Source: JAGQKC01 sp965223675
GTDB lineage: Bacteria; Nitrospirota; Nitrospiria; Nitrospirales; UBA8639
NCBI GenBank assembly: GCA_965223675.1
Contig: OZ245013.1
Coordinates: 1,922,001 to 1,986,000 of the forward strand
DNA length: 64,000 nucleotides
Direction: 5' to 3'
Position numbers and translations under genes: made by a program. Of the stretch, positions 27,047 to 36,126 are shown in pieces. Below the pieces are notes generated by a model, which did no database searches, was not told where the DNA came from, and was given only the letters and a program-made list of their open reading frames with translations. Position 1 is the stretch's first letter; each line of letters opens with the position of its first letter.

Positions 27047-27666
27047 GAAAGCGCATCTAGATTACTCGTGGCCCTATGAGGGTTAGGTCTCAACTTGAAG
27101 CGCTCACTACGGAGTAGTCAATAACAATAAATATCCCCGTGGCAAGACCACGGGGAATCACAAGTTCAACCAAGCAAAGACTCTTTTGCGCATCATGACC
27201 TTCCTATAGAAATGGCTCTATGTGGTTTGTATTTTGCACGTTTGCCTTGTTTGGATTTATCGGATGGAATAGCCCAGGACTCGCTTAAGAAAAACACCTT
27301 GACTTCAATACGAGTTCAGCACTCACGATTACTTCCTCACAAAACGGCAAAACGGTGGCTCGTTGCAAGAAGGGCTGGAGCCTATCTTTAAGATGTATTG
27401 GCTCCATGTGCTGGGCATTCCTCTTGCTTATTTCGTGAGGAGAACACGTTTCCTTCCCACCTTCAGATCTTGATGTCACAGGCTGTTGACCTCGTAAAGT
27501 ACCTAATACATTATCTTTACATCTGCATTAAAAAGCAGTACTATTTTTTTACGTACAACTTAGGAACTTTATGATGCGCACGTCTCGGCAATTGACAGAT
27601 TCCTTGTCGTCAGCACTGGAACGTTCCCTCATCGATTGCACGAAACACAACTAAGGTAAAAGCACG
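27047..27666. other. Intergenic with a terminator-like hairpin
   Basis: A perfect 8-bp stem, CCCCGTGG / CCACGGGG, with a 5-base loop lies at 27135-27155, downstream of the DUF1330 gene. It could end its transcript although no T-run follows. No gene was recognised in the rest, which must contain the promoter of the TIR-kinase-globin gene. Confidence 0.5.
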
Positions 27667-29586
27667 GTGATGAGAAACAAGATCTTTATCAGCTATTGCC
27701 ATGATGACTGTCTCAAAGAGAATTACGAGACTGACTATATTTCTGAATTTTTAGAGTTCATCAAACCCTTTAAAAGGAAAGATTTGTTGAGCGTTTTTCA
27801 TGATTCCGATATTAGCGGAGGACAAAAATGGCATCATGAAATACAGGAGGCGATTCATGCGACAAAAGTTGCTGTTCTAATTATCTCTCAACGCTACTTG
27901 AATTCTTCTTACATCAGAAAGCATGAACTCATGCCATTACTCGAAGCAGAGGCTCGAGGCGAAGTTGTGGTCATTCCGCTTTTTTTAGGCCTTTCAGGAG
28001 TCGACCAGCCATTAAATGCTCTGTCGATCGCGCAGCCAGATGGATCGCTTAAAGAGGTGTCTTTGGCCGACTATGAAGGATTCAACGCTCCGAGTGAACC
28101 GCTCAACCGAACGAGCCTCGGAGGTCGAGAAATGATTTACAAACAGGCGTCTGAACGCCTGGAACAACTGATGAGCGAAATACCTCACTCTATGTCGACT
28201 CAATCGCTGGCGTTGACGAGATCTTTTCAAGAAGATGATACGGCGCTGAATTGGAAAAACGGCGCTCTTGTCGCCAAACTTTCCTTTGCATTACGCGATA
28301 AATATAAAATCAAAAGAGAGCTCCACTCCGGAAAGGACACGGTTGTCTTGAGAGGCTGGGATATCTTGCTAAATCGTCCTATCGCGATAAAAACATGGCG
28401 CCTGACTTCAAAAGAGAAACTCTTGGTTGCCAGTTCATCAGGAATGAGTTCCGGCGTACTTAAAAAATTGCAGTTTGCTGCGTACCTCACACACAGTCGA
28501 ATTATTACCGTTTATGCGGCTGGGATCTTTGAAAATATTTGCTACATTATCCTGGAATATGTCCCAGGAATATCTTTAGAGCGGTTAATTCTATCAACGG
28601 GCATTCAGCCCTATCGTCGGACCAAACGTTATATTCAGCATATTGGTGAGGCCCTCATTTATGCTCACAATAAAGGGTTTTTTCATCATCATTTGGACAC
28701 AACGAACATTTTGATAGACCAAGACGGAATACCCATGATTTCGCCATTTCGCATGTCTTCAGAATTTCATGAAAAGTCGGTGACGATGGATGATACTGAG
28801 CTTAAATCAGTCAAATATCAAACACCAGAACAATGGGAAAATAAGGAAATTACCGAAGCGTCTGATCAGTACTCTTTAGGCCTTATCGCATACGAAATGA
28901 TCCAAGGAGAACTCCTCTTTAATACAAAAAGTTCTCGAGACTTATTATATGAAAAGGATAAATTCATCCAGTCTCCCCCAACCCTGAAAGATATTCGACC
29001 CGATTGCCCAGATGATCTCTCGCGTATCGTCTTTCGAATGCTCCAAAGAAATCCAGACAAGCGTTACCCATCGCTACGAGAGGCCCTAAAAGCCTGGGAG
29101 ATGGCACAACTCCCAACCTATAGGGAAAAATCCTCTTCGCAATGGAAGGATTACGAACGTTGTAAAGAAAGCTATGATCGTTGCCGACAGTCTCCACACT
29201 TTTTTAGAGAGTTCTACAATCGCTTCTTTGTGAAACAACCCAATATTCGTGGGATGTTTCCTGAAAATCTTGAAGACCAATACCGAATCCTTCGAGAAGC
29301 TCTTGAACTCCTACTTCTCTATCCCATCGAAACCCCGATGGGAGGTCAGGAACCTAATATCTTGTCGAAAATGGCCAAAAGACATGCCGGATCCGCGTGG
29401 TCTCTTGATCAGACGATGTATGACATATTCGTTTGTACGCTGCTTGAGACTGTTGATGACTACGATCCGGAATACGCTAAAAACCGCACTCTTGCACAGT
29501 CGTGGGCTTCTACTTTGGCACAGGGAATCGCTTACATGAAGTCTCATCTACTCAATCCCCAACTCACTAGCGGTCACCACAAATAA
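27667..29586 (+). CDS. TIR - pseudokinase - globin fusion protein
   Basis: Three domains occupy 639 residues. Residues 4-170 form a bacterial TIR domain (KIFISYCHDD; SQRYLNSSYIRKHEL, with E87 at the likely NADase position). Residues ~212-480 have a protein-kinase fold. Lys242 (IAIK) and N347 are kept, but the HRD motif reads HHH (340-342), the catalytic Lys is Asp344 and DFG is P360-F-R, so it is a pseudokinase. Residues ~498-630 are a bacterial globin: FYNRFFVKQPNIRGMF (B10 Tyr, CD1 Phe), E7-like Gln538 and proximal His573 in KRHAG. GTG at 27667 is followed by ATG. It is monocistronic. It probably senses gas or redox and controls TIR output; this is inferred. Confidence 0.85.
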   Translation: MMRNKIFISYCHDDCLKENYETDYISEFLEFIKPFKRKDLLSVFHDSDISGGQKWHHEIQEAIHATKVAVLIISQRYLNSSYIRKHELMPLLEAEARGEVVVIPLFLGLSGVDQPLNALSIAQPDGSLKEVSLADYEGFNAPSEPLNRTSLGGREMIYKQASERLEQLMSEIPHSMSTQSLALTRSFQEDDTALNWKNGALVAKLSFALRDKYKIKRELHSGKDTVVLRGWDILLNRPIAIKTWRLTSKEKLLVASSSGMSSGVLKKLQFAAYLTHSRIITVYAAGIFENICYIILEYVPGISLERLILSTGIQPYRRTKRYIQHIGEALIYAHNKGFFHHHLDTTNILIDQDGIPMISPFRMSSEFHEKSVTMDDTELKSVKYQTPEQWENKEITEASDQYSLGLIAYEMIQGELLFNTKSSRDLLYEKDKFIQSPPTLKDIRPDCPDDLSRIVFRMLQRNPDKRYPSLREALKAWEMAQLPTYREKSSSQWKDYERCKESYDRCRQSPHFFREFYNRFFVKQPNIRGMFPENLEDQYRILREALELLLLYPIETPMGGQEPNILSKMAKRHAGSAWSLDQTMYDIFVCTLLETVDDYDPEYAKNRTLAQSWASTLAQGIAYMKSHLLNPQLTSGHHK

Positions 29587-30071
29587 CCCTCTCAGTCTCC
29601 AGCTAGGACAACGATCTCCCTTATCTTCCTGTCTCAATTTGCACAATCTTAGAATACACTGCCATTTCGATTGTTTCAGGCACATCGCAGAGCACCCTCA
29701 AATTAAGGGATAACAGATCATGTTTTCTGTTGATGAAATATGAATTCGATCTCTCCAGCCTTCTACTCTCAAAGAAGGGTTGTGTTGACGCTTGTTATGA
29801 ATCGGCAGTGCAGAGATTCCGGTAGCTGGAAAGATTTTTCATTCGACTCAGATTCATCATAAAATCATGCCAAGGAGATAGGATCACTATCCAAGCTGCT
29901 TCTTTGCTGAATCGATGGAGTCAGCTAATCCAATACCGGTGCGTCCACCGGTATTGGCTGCAACATTGACATGTAACGTATTTCTTACTTTTTACCCCAG
30001 GTCCTTGTAGGAATGACGATTCGGTCGTAACCCTGGACCAGTATTTAGCTATCCTAGACCTGTTATATATT
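29587..30071. other. Intergenic with a perfect 12-bp hairpin
   Basis: At 29930-29957 CCAATACCGGTG and CACCGGTATTGG pair perfectly around a 4-base loop. It lies between the converging TIR-kinase-globin and DUF4383 genes and may be a bidirectional terminator. No U-tract is evident and no gene was recognised. Confidence 0.5.
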
Positions 30072-30452
30072 TCATCGAACTATTTGAGGTACAGGTCGTG
30101 TACTAACGAGTACGGCCACCAACATTCCAACGGCAAGACCCAAGTGCAACCATCGATCAGCTTCGTTAATGTGCACCAACCCCAAAAGGGTGCTGCCACT
30201 CGTCAAGAATCCTAAAATGGCTACACCGAAGTACGCCGCGGTGACGGTTTTCAAAGTCGCGTCTTCTTTGCCATTTAACACAACGCCTCCGAATAAAAAC
30301 GCGAAACCGGTGAAAATGTGTACGAAATTATGCATCGCATTGACCTCGAAGAGACCAGTCGCTGAAACCACTGGATTAGGGAAAAATCCAAGCAGACCAA
30401 CCAAAACAAACGTGAAACCAAAAACAACTGTGATATTTTTGCTCGTCAACAC
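30072..30452 (-). CDS. DUF4383-like four-helix membrane protein
   Basis: The 126-residue product has four hydrophobic segments (residues ~8-30, 41-58, 70-88, 96-118). The signature N.(M)HN.(V)H...G..(F).(G) is visible as NAMHNFVHIFTGFAFLFGG, typical of DUF4383. GTG at 30452 is chosen because GGAG lies nine bases upstream; the ATG at 30459 is out of frame. It is downstream of the YHS gene, separated by a terminator. Confidence 0.8.
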   Translation of the reverse strand: MLTSKNITVVFGFTFVLVGLLGFFPNPVVSATGLFEVNAMHNFVHIFTGFAFLFGGVVLNGKEDATLKTVTAAYFGVAILGFLTSGSTLLGLVHINEADRWLHLGLAVGMLVAVLVSTRPVPQIVR

Positions 30453-30498
30453 GGTTCATCTCTCCTTATTGAAATTTAGATAGTATGAAGAGAAATGA

Positions 30499-30521
30499 CC
30501 CGTGGGCCGAATACCCACGGG
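30499..30521. terminator. Hairpin between YHS and DUF4383 genes
   Basis: CCCGTGGG and CCCACGGG form an 8-bp stem with a 7-base loop, followed on the plus strand by GCCTTTCTT. It follows the YHS gene stop in the direction of transcription (minus strand). Confidence 0.6.
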
Positions 30522-30536
30522 CCTTTCTTGTTTGAT

Positions 30537-30998
30537 TCATAGATCAGCTGGAGCCTTATCTTGGATTTCAACCCAATTGGCATTTGCTGTTTCAATGTAG
30601 CCAGGGATGTCCTTATTCCATTTCGATTGAATGTCTCGATCCAAATTCAAGTATAGCGTTCCTTTCACGATCTTCCACACTTGGGGATCGGCAACAAATT
30701 TTTTCCCGACGGCTACTCCATAGGCACACCACCCACCATAGGCCGGGACATACTTTCCAGGGTTAGCCTCAAACCGTTCCTTATTCTCTTCGGAGACAAA
30801 GGCATAGGTGACTCCGTCGAATTCAGTGACATGATATCCACTGCCCCTCATCGGTTTGCCATCTGTAAAGTAAGCCACCGGATCATAACCGCTAATTCCT
30901 GGCGTGCTTTTGGTCACATCCTGTCCGAAAACTGGTGTAGCCACGACTGCAAGAAGAAAAACACATACTGAAAGAATTGATTTGGTCATCACCTTCAT
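30537..30998 (-). CDS. Secreted YHS-domain protein
   Basis: A signal peptide (SILSVCVFLLAVVATPVFG) precedes a YHS-like domain: GYDPVAYFTDGKPMRGSG, YAFVSEENKERFEANPGKY, YGGWCAYGVAVGKK and WKIVKGTLYLNL. Proteins of this type are periplasmic and may bind metal. The ATG at 30998 with AAGGAGG upstream is chosen; an in-frame ATG at 31070 lacks a ribosome-binding site. It is divergent from a TetR-type pseudogene, with a dyad between them. A C-terminal relic of a paralogue lies at 54551-54733. Confidence 0.85.
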   Translation of the reverse strand: MKVMTKSILSVCVFLLAVVATPVFGQDVTKSTPGISGYDPVAYFTDGKPMRGSGYHVTEFDGVTYAFVSEENKERFEANPGKYVPAYGGWCAYGVAVGKKFVADPQVWKIVKGTLYLNLDRDIQSKWNKDIPGYIETANANWVEIQDKAPADL

Positions 30999-31035
30999 GA
31001 TGAACCTCCTTTTTTGGTAGAGTGAAAATATTATG

Positions 31036-31057
31036 TATACTGATCTGTATACTTTAT
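31036..31057. promoter_or_regulatory. Probable TetR operator (copy 1)
   Basis: TATACTGATCTGTATAC contains a perfect dyad TATAC-N6/7-GTATA and continues ACTTTAT. The same 22-bp block, with three substitutions, occurs at 53728-53749 next to the paralogous TetR gene. It lies just upstream of the YHS gene start. Confidence 0.65.
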
Positions 31058-31235
31058 GAAGCCTAGTCAACCAAGAAACGTTTTTGTTACAGCTTGTCTT
31101 TAAATATTTTTCTAGAAAGATATTTCAATAATATTATTGTTTTTATTGTTAATTATGCCTACACTCGCGAATATCACGCTAAAAATACAGAATTATGTCC
31201 AGCAATATTTTTAGTAGACAGGATAGTTTGATAAA

Positions 31236-31814
31236 GTGAAGAGACAAACTAGCAGTCTTTCCAAACGAGAACTACTCATCAAAACGACTTGTGAGTTATT
31301 TCCAAAGAATGGAATTCATGCCACCGGCGTGGATTCCATCGTCGAATAATCCGGCATCACCAAAAAGACACTGTATGCACATTTCCGTTCGAAAGAGGAA
31401 CTGGTTCTTGCCGTTCTACATTATTACGACGGACTAACTTGGAATGAATTTATGCGGCGGGTGGGGAGTGGAGGGAAATCACCAAGGACACATCTGCTCG
31501 CTATTTTTGATTTTGCGCAACAGTGGTTTCAAGATAAAAACTTTGATGGTTGTCTGTTTATCAATGCTATTGGTGAATACTCAGATGATGAAACACCAAT
31601 TCGCCACACATGCAAGGAATACAAGAAATTGGTGAAGGATTATATTCAATACCTTTGCAAACAAGCAGGAGCATCTGATCCTCAAAAGTTAGCTGAAGAG
31701 TTGGCATTGCTCTTGGAAGGGGCTACTCTGACGGCTCAAGTCTCTCAAAACCCTAAAACTGCTCAAATCGCCAAACGGGTAGCAAAGGCATTGATTCACG
31801 AGGCTATATCTTAG
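31236..31814 (+). pseudogene. TetR-family regulator interrupted by one stop codon
   Basis: Translation from GTG 31236 gives a complete TetR protein (SKRELLIKTTCELFPKNGIH, SGITKKTLYAHFRSKEELV) broken only by TAA at 31347-31349, where the paralogue at 53926 has CAA (Gln). The helix-turn-helix is therefore split. The C-terminal 120 residues remain open and could be made from an internal start. It is highly similar throughout to the TetR at 53926-54513. Confidence 0.85.
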
Positions 31815-31889
31815 TGGAGTGATGAAAGGGTCGTACGTCTGATAGGCAATTGTCCTTCATTCCGAATGCCTGTCTAAACTTGACTATAC

Positions 31890-32558
31890 TTAGGAGGGAC
31901 AATCTTCTGGGTTAGGTAAATAAGGACCGAAGCCCATCTTCTTGAGTTCCTCATGATACTGCGGAAGAAGCTCCTCATCTTCGAAAGAGATTTTTTCATC
32001 CTCAATGGCATCGTTGACCATCTGTCGAACAGATTCCCCGTAATCGCGGATCGGAATCTTAGGACACGGAACTCCTGAAACAAAGCTTACGATCGGCACT
32101 TCACCCGACTTCGTCTTGTTGTATGCGATTTCGTAGGGAAACCGACGACAGATTGTTGGACGCAAACCATATTGGGTGCAAAGCCCAGATGGCTCGTCAT
32201 AGAAAATGCAGTTACCGTTTTTGCTCTTCAAGCGCGGCATTTGGTCAATCTCAGGAAGCACTTTGCCTTTCTTTTTTTTGAATGTAAATTGTTTTTCAAT
32301 AAAATCGCCGAGCCCACTGTCCACAAGAGCTGCAATGTCCCGGAGCGAGAGAAGGATACCCTCACCCGGTTTCTTGTGAACACAACAACGGTCCTCACAT
32401 TTATTGCAATCAGGGATTTCGAATGAACCGTTGTTCTTTTTGACCTTCACGGTGGCAGGGTCGACCACCCCTTCTGTCTCCAACACAACCCGTGCGAGGC
32501 GATTGAGTTTCTTAGAGAGACTACCCTTTTTTCTGCTATCTATAATGCTCACAACCAC
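31890..32558 (-). CDS. YkgJ-family cysteine-cluster protein
   Basis: The N-terminal cluster CNKCEDRCC and later cysteines (NGNCIFYDEPSGLCTQYGLRP, ICRRFPYE) match the Fe/Zn-binding YkgJ (CxxCxxxCC) family. It has 222 residues and no signal peptide. GTG at 32558 is close to AGGGG; the in-frame GTG at 32552 has better spacing. Its function is unknown. A second, divergent family member lies at 51015-51833. Confidence 0.85.
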   Translation of the reverse strand: MVVSIIDSRKKGSLSKKLNRLARVVLETEGVVDPATVKVKKNNGSFEIPDCNKCEDRCCVHKKPGEGILLSLRDIAALVDSGLGDFIEKQFTFKKKKGKVLPEIDQMPRLKSKNGNCIFYDEPSGLCTQYGLRPTICRRFPYEIAYNKTKSGEVPIVSFVSGVPCPKIPIRDYGESVRQMVNDAIEDEKISFEDEELLPQYHEELKKMGFGPYLPNPEDCPS

Positions 32559-32726
32559 TCCCCTATGTGTCCTTCACGTGTATCAAGTATGGGGCGATAG
32601 CACAATTGCATTGGATCGATCAGATTCATTACGACACAGACACGACAGCGAAGCCATGAACATCCGCGTCCGCGAAAACTATTAAGCCACGTAAGCACTG
32701 TAACATAATACGCGCAATCTGACCCG

Positions 32727-33485
32727 CTAGAGCTCAACTCCAACAGGGCAATGGTCTGAGCCATAGATTTCATTGAGAATGAACGCATTGCCGATCTTGG
32801 GCATCAACAGTTCAGAAATCAAAAAATAATCGATTCTCCAGCCGACATTCTTTTCTCTGGCATTCATCCGATAGCTCCACCACGAATATTTCTCAACGTC
32901 TGGATGAAAATGTCTGAAAGAGTCGACGAATCCATTGTTTTGGTAATTGTCCATTCCATCAATCTCTTGCTGGGTATACCCAGCCGTCTTGTTGTAGTTG
33001 GCCTTATCGTTTTTCAGATCGATCGGTTTGTGAGCGACATTCAGATCTCCACACCACACTACTGGCTTCTTGGCTTCCAACGCTTTCAGATAGGCCAACA
33101 TATCGTGATCCCATAGTTGTCGATACGGTAGGCGTGTTAGTCCGTTCTGAGAATTCGGCACATAGGTATTGACCAGATAGTAGTCTTTGAATTCTGCCGT
33201 CAAGACTCGCCCTTCTTGATCGTGTTGTTGTATCCCTATGCCTTCGGTCACACTCAGTGGTGCCGTTTTTGAAAGAATGGCGGTTCCCGAATACCCTTTT
33301 TTTATGGCCGAGTTCGTATAAATATGGTAGCCCGTCACATCTTGTAATGCTTCTAGTACTTGATCGTGTTGGGCTTTGGTTTCTTGAAGACAGAGTACAT
33401 CAGGGTTCATCACTTTAAGAGATGCGGCAAATTCTTTCTTGATCACGGCCCGAAGGCCGTTCACGTTCCAGGAAATCAGTTTCAT
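32727..33485 (-). CDS. xthA: Exodeoxyribonuclease III
   Basis: The 252-residue enzyme has the exo/endonuclease/phosphatase fold: SWNVNGLRAV, PDVLCLQETKA (metal-binding Glu), YSGTAIL, WCGDLNVAH (catalytic D and N), WRIDYFL and GSDHCPV (catalytic D/H). It acts as an AP endonuclease and 3'-5' exonuclease in base-excision repair. It is monocistronic. Confidence 0.95.
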   Translation of the reverse strand: MKLISWNVNGLRAVIKKEFAASLKVMNPDVLCLQETKAQHDQVLEALQDVTGYHIYTNSAIKKGYSGTAILSKTAPLSVTEGIGIQQHDQEGRVLTAEFKDYYLVNTYVPNSQNGLTRLPYRQLWDHDMLAYLKALEAKKPVVWCGDLNVAHKPIDLKNDKANYNKTAGYTQQEIDGMDNYQNNGFVDSFRHFHPDVEKYSWWSYRMNAREKNVGWRIDYFLISELLMPKIGNAFILNEIYGSDHCPVGVEL

Positions 33486-33645
33486 TTTTTTCTTATGCCC
33501 TCTACAAATGTAACGTTGTGACTCGAATTATAAAAGAAAATCAGAAGAAACGACCTTACGAAGGTGTAATTTGGCTATATGAGTGTCGAAAAGCAATCTT
33601 TTTTCAATCTGTTTTTTCAAATTGCATGATTATAAAATTACACCA

Positions 33646-33681
33646 TTGACATATATGCATGTGTAATGCATATTAATGCAT
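33646..33681 (+). promoter_or_regulatory. vapBC promoter/operator
   Basis: TTGACA (33646-33651) and CATATT (33669-33674) are spaced by 17 bases. Three ATGCAT palindromes at 33655, 33666 and 33676 are spaced 11 and 10 bases, one helical turn each, as expected for cooperative binding of a VapB repressor. With this promoter, transcription would begin about at the ATG at 33682, so the mRNA may be leaderless. Confidence 0.65.
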
Positions 33682-33882
33682 ATGAGAACAACATTAAATA
33701 TCGATGACGATCTTCTTGAGAAAGCGGCAAGCCTCACGGGAATTTCTGAAAAAACTTCATTGGTGCGACTCGGTCTTGAGGCATTGATTGCTAAAAACGC
33801 TGCCTTGCGGCTTGCGAAACTCGGAGGATCAGAGAAGCATCTCAAGTTGCCTCCGCGACGACGATCGCCCGGGACACGATGA
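33676..33882 (+). CDS. vapB: VapB-type antitoxin
   Basis: The 68-residue ribbon-helix-helix antitoxin (MRTTLNIDDDLLEKAASLTGI.EKTSLVRLGLEAL) has a C-terminal basic tail. Its stop overlaps the toxin start (ATGA at 33879). The ATG at 33682 is a plausible alternative start. The antitoxin neutralises the PIN toxin and should autoregulate through the upstream ATGCAT sites. Confidence 0.88.
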   Translation: MHMRTTLNIDDDLLEKAASLTGISEKTSLVRLGLEALIAKNAALRLAKLGGSEKHLKLPPRRRSPGTR

Positions 33883-34235
33883 CCCTGGTCGACACATCAA
33901 TCTGGGTCAATCACTTTCGGCATGGAAGCCCTCGCCTCGAGTCTTTGCTTCAGGATACACAGGTACTCATACACCCCTGGATCGTCGGTGAACTGGCTTG
34001 TGGAGGACTGAAGAATCGAAAAGAAATACTCGCCTTGCTTGGCACCCTTCCCGAAACACACATTCCAGAACATCACGAAGTGATGCATCTCTTAGAAAAT
34101 CATAAACTCTATGGAACAGGAATAGGGTGGGTAGATATCACTCTGCTAGCCGCCGCACAGTTGACAGGATGTGCGATATGGACGGCAGATGCGTCCTTGC
34201 AAAAAGCGGTAGCTAAACTACAGCTATCTGAATAG
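33879..34235 (+). CDS. vapC: VapC-type PIN-domain toxin
   Basis: The 118-residue PIN ribonuclease has the conserved acidic residues in LVDTSIWV (D5), GELACGG (E42), GWVDITLLAAA and WTADASL. It starts within the vapB stop (ATGA) and is translationally coupled. The likely target is RNA, as for other VapC toxins; which RNA cannot be told. Confidence 0.9.
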   Translation: MTLVDTSIWVNHFRHGSPRLESLLQDTQVLIHPWIVGELACGGLKNRKEILALLGTLPETHIPEHHEVMHLLENHKLYGTGIGWVDITLLAAAQLTGCAIWTADASLQKAVAKLQLSE

Positions 34236-34256
34236 AACACAGAGTACGGGGCAGGT

Positions 34257-34571
34257 TCAGCCAGGCTTATAATAGCCATACAGGCAGTTTAATACTTCTG
34301 ACAAGATCGCTTCATGTTGCGCGACGGCTTCATCCCATGTGGAACAGCGACGGCACGTTTGATCAAGATCGCCACCGAACACCATCGTTTCAAAAAGAAG
34401 AGGGGGCCCGGCGAAAAACTGATGATCGATGCCAAGGAACACCGTCGACACCTCAACATCGGCGACCTGCGTATGACTCACCACTCGATCAGCCGTTTCT
34501 ACCCATTCGCCGAATTCCTTTGCTCCAGAAGCTAATACGACTTCCTGGTTTCGTAAAATATAGAATCGCAT
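34257..34571 (-). CDS. Hypothetical protein
   Basis: The 104-residue protein begins MRFYILRNQEVV and has a central beta-rich part (VSTVFLGIDHQFFAGPPLLFETMVFGG) followed by a TWDEAVAQHEAIL helix. I recognise the layout from small proteins common in phages and their hosts, but no function is known. It converges with vapC, 21 bp away. Confidence 0.6.
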   Translation of the reverse strand: MRFYILRNQEVVLASGAKEFGEWVETADRVVSHTQVADVEVSTVFLGIDHQFFAGPPLLFETMVFGGDLDQTCRRCSTWDEAVAQHEAILSEVLNCLYGYYKPG

Positions 34572-35090
34572 GCTAAGAGTTCCAGATGGTTTCCTGCGCC
34601 ACGAATTTAAAAAAAATATAGGTACATGATGCCAATCTCAGGACCTCTACATCAATACAAAATACGGAATTTCATCTCTGTGATGGAGTCGTTGTCGTAG
34701 GTTGGAAAGAAGGTAGACTATTTAATATCCCTCAGAAGAACTCACAGAGAAAGTTAAAACATTCTGATCAATCAGAAGGGTGGGAAGAGGCCTGAGGTAT
34801 GTGTGATTACAAAACCTGATCTCAAACGAAATGAGCGATGGTGAAGTCCTTCAGTAATAAAAGATGGGGAATGAAAAACGAAACTCTTAACAACAGATCT
34901 AACCTCTAATCGATCTTATAAAACTAGATCCGACCCCAATATCGAAGTCAAAAGAAGAGGAGAGGTGTGCCCACTTGCCCAGAGCCTTCCAGATGGGTGA
35001 CTCCATGAATTGATCAAACATCAGACGATAAATATCATTGATTTTTGAAGACCTATTCCTAATTAGACCCTAAAAATACTAGCCACTTTT
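34572..35090. other. Gene-poor stretch with repeats
   Basis: No gene was recognised. It contains a REP-like motif at 34916-34938. A ~50-base segment at 34625-34675 (CATGATGCCAATCTC...ACATCAATACA) is partly repeated at 41269-41325, suggesting a shared gene relic. Confidence 0.45.
34916..34938 (-). repeat. REP-like motif
   Basis: TTATAAAACTAGATCCGACC continuing CCAA is the reverse-complement form of the family motif with two substitutions. It stands upstream of the orphan gene at 35091; an opposite copy follows that gene at 36101. Confidence 0.75.
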
Positions 35091-36005
35091 ATGGATATAA
35101 ATCGATTCCAAGAAAAACTGAATGAACAACTCATTTTTATGCTCACCTCCTGCCAAAACTATGATCGTGGGCAAACAATCGAAGCTCTACGCATCAGCAT
35201 AATTCTTCGCATGTTGTTTCATAACACCAGGCGATCGACATCTCTCTTGAAGCATTTAGGGAAAGAGCAAGTACCAATTTTGTCGACTTGTCCGGTTCGT
35301 GAATCGATTTCGAATGGCCGGGCGTTTGATGGGCTGACTGGCATTTCTGAGGCTGGCATTGAACCTAAACTTGGACCGTCTGCAACAGATATCGAACTCC
35401 CTGCTGCCGATTGGTGGCAGCAAAGCGTTTTAAGTTTAGGTGTTGGGTCCATTCTGTCCCGCAAAGATATTGTTCTCGACACGGCAGACAAGGACGGGGG
35501 TGCCCACGTAGACGATAAGTTGCCTCAGGCCTACATGAACCTGATGGATGGTGTGTGGGTAAGTAGCACTGGAGGTAGTCGATACTCTAACCACCATTAT
35601 CCATGTCTTCGGCAAATGGGCTATGAAGTACTAAAGAGCCCCAAGCTACTCGCCATTGCCCACTACAAGAGCCAATCTGACCACCTCAAAGAAGCCGTGC
35701 CTGCGCGCCAAGAAAAGGTTTTTTTTACAAATTTTGAGGCAGGATCGATCTCACCAGAAGAAAAGAAAAATTTATTGAAAGAAGTCGATGAATTTAAAGC
35801 CAAGGAGGCACCTATTCTTGTGCCATCCGATGAAACTCGCTACTCATCTCCATGTCCATTCTGCAAGAAACAGACGCCGACCGATAGCTCCCCAATTCCC
35901 CCATGTATCGTGGAGGGTGAGCTTCCTTTGACGGATGAGGAAAAGTGGGTCTACTGCCAAGGCGAAACTAGGCACTTGTTGCTCATTCAGCGAGTGCCTG
36001 AGTAG
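35091..36005 (+). CDS. Hypothetical protein with Cys-rich C-terminus
   Basis: The 304-residue protein has an N-terminal helical part (RGQTIEALRISIILRMLFHNT), a central conserved-looking block (ILSRKDIVLDTADKDGGAHVD), and a C-terminal CPFC...C segment near residues 255-280 that may bind zinc. I know the KDGGAHVD block from uncharacterised bacterial proteins often found in accessory regions, but no activity is established. It is bracketed by REP-like motifs at 34916 and 36101. Confidence 0.65.
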   Translation: MDINRFQEKLNEQLIFMLTSCQNYDRGQTIEALRISIILRMLFHNTRRSTSLLKHLGKEQVPILSTCPVRESISNGRAFDGLTGISEAGIEPKLGPSATDIELPAADWWQQSVLSLGVGSILSRKDIVLDTADKDGGAHVDDKLPQAYMNLMDGVWVSSTGGSRYSNHHYPCLRQMGYEVLKSPKLLAIAHYKSQSDHLKEAVPARQEKVFFTNFEAGSISPEEKKNLLKEVDEFKAKEAPILVPSDETRYSSPCPFCKKQTPTDSSPIPPCIVEGELPLTDEEKWVYCQGETRHLLLIQRVPE

Positions 36006-36100
36006 GAGTCGAGTCTGTTTTTACATAATATGGCTACTAGTTTCTATTTTTCTCTACTGATCGATGCCTGCTACCTGTCTGGATCTTGGGGTCTGGATCT

Positions 36101-36120
36101 TGGGGTCAAATCTAGTTTTA
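36101..36120 (+). repeat. REP-like motif
   Basis: TGGGGTCAAATCTAGTTTTA, a clean copy of the family motif. It is preceded at 36085-36093 by a short TTGGGGTC copy and followed within 10 bases by the ~105-bp element. Confidence 0.8.
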
Positions 36121-36126
36121 ATCATC

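Noticed and set aside
27285..27479. 64-codon minus-strand frame before the TIR-kinase-globin gene
   Set aside because: No family, no ribosome-binding site, and composition not distinct from intergenic DNA.
33646..33681. The ATGCAT series as a CRISPR-like or direct-repeat array
   Set aside because: Units are only six bases and overlap the vapB promoter; an operator explains them.
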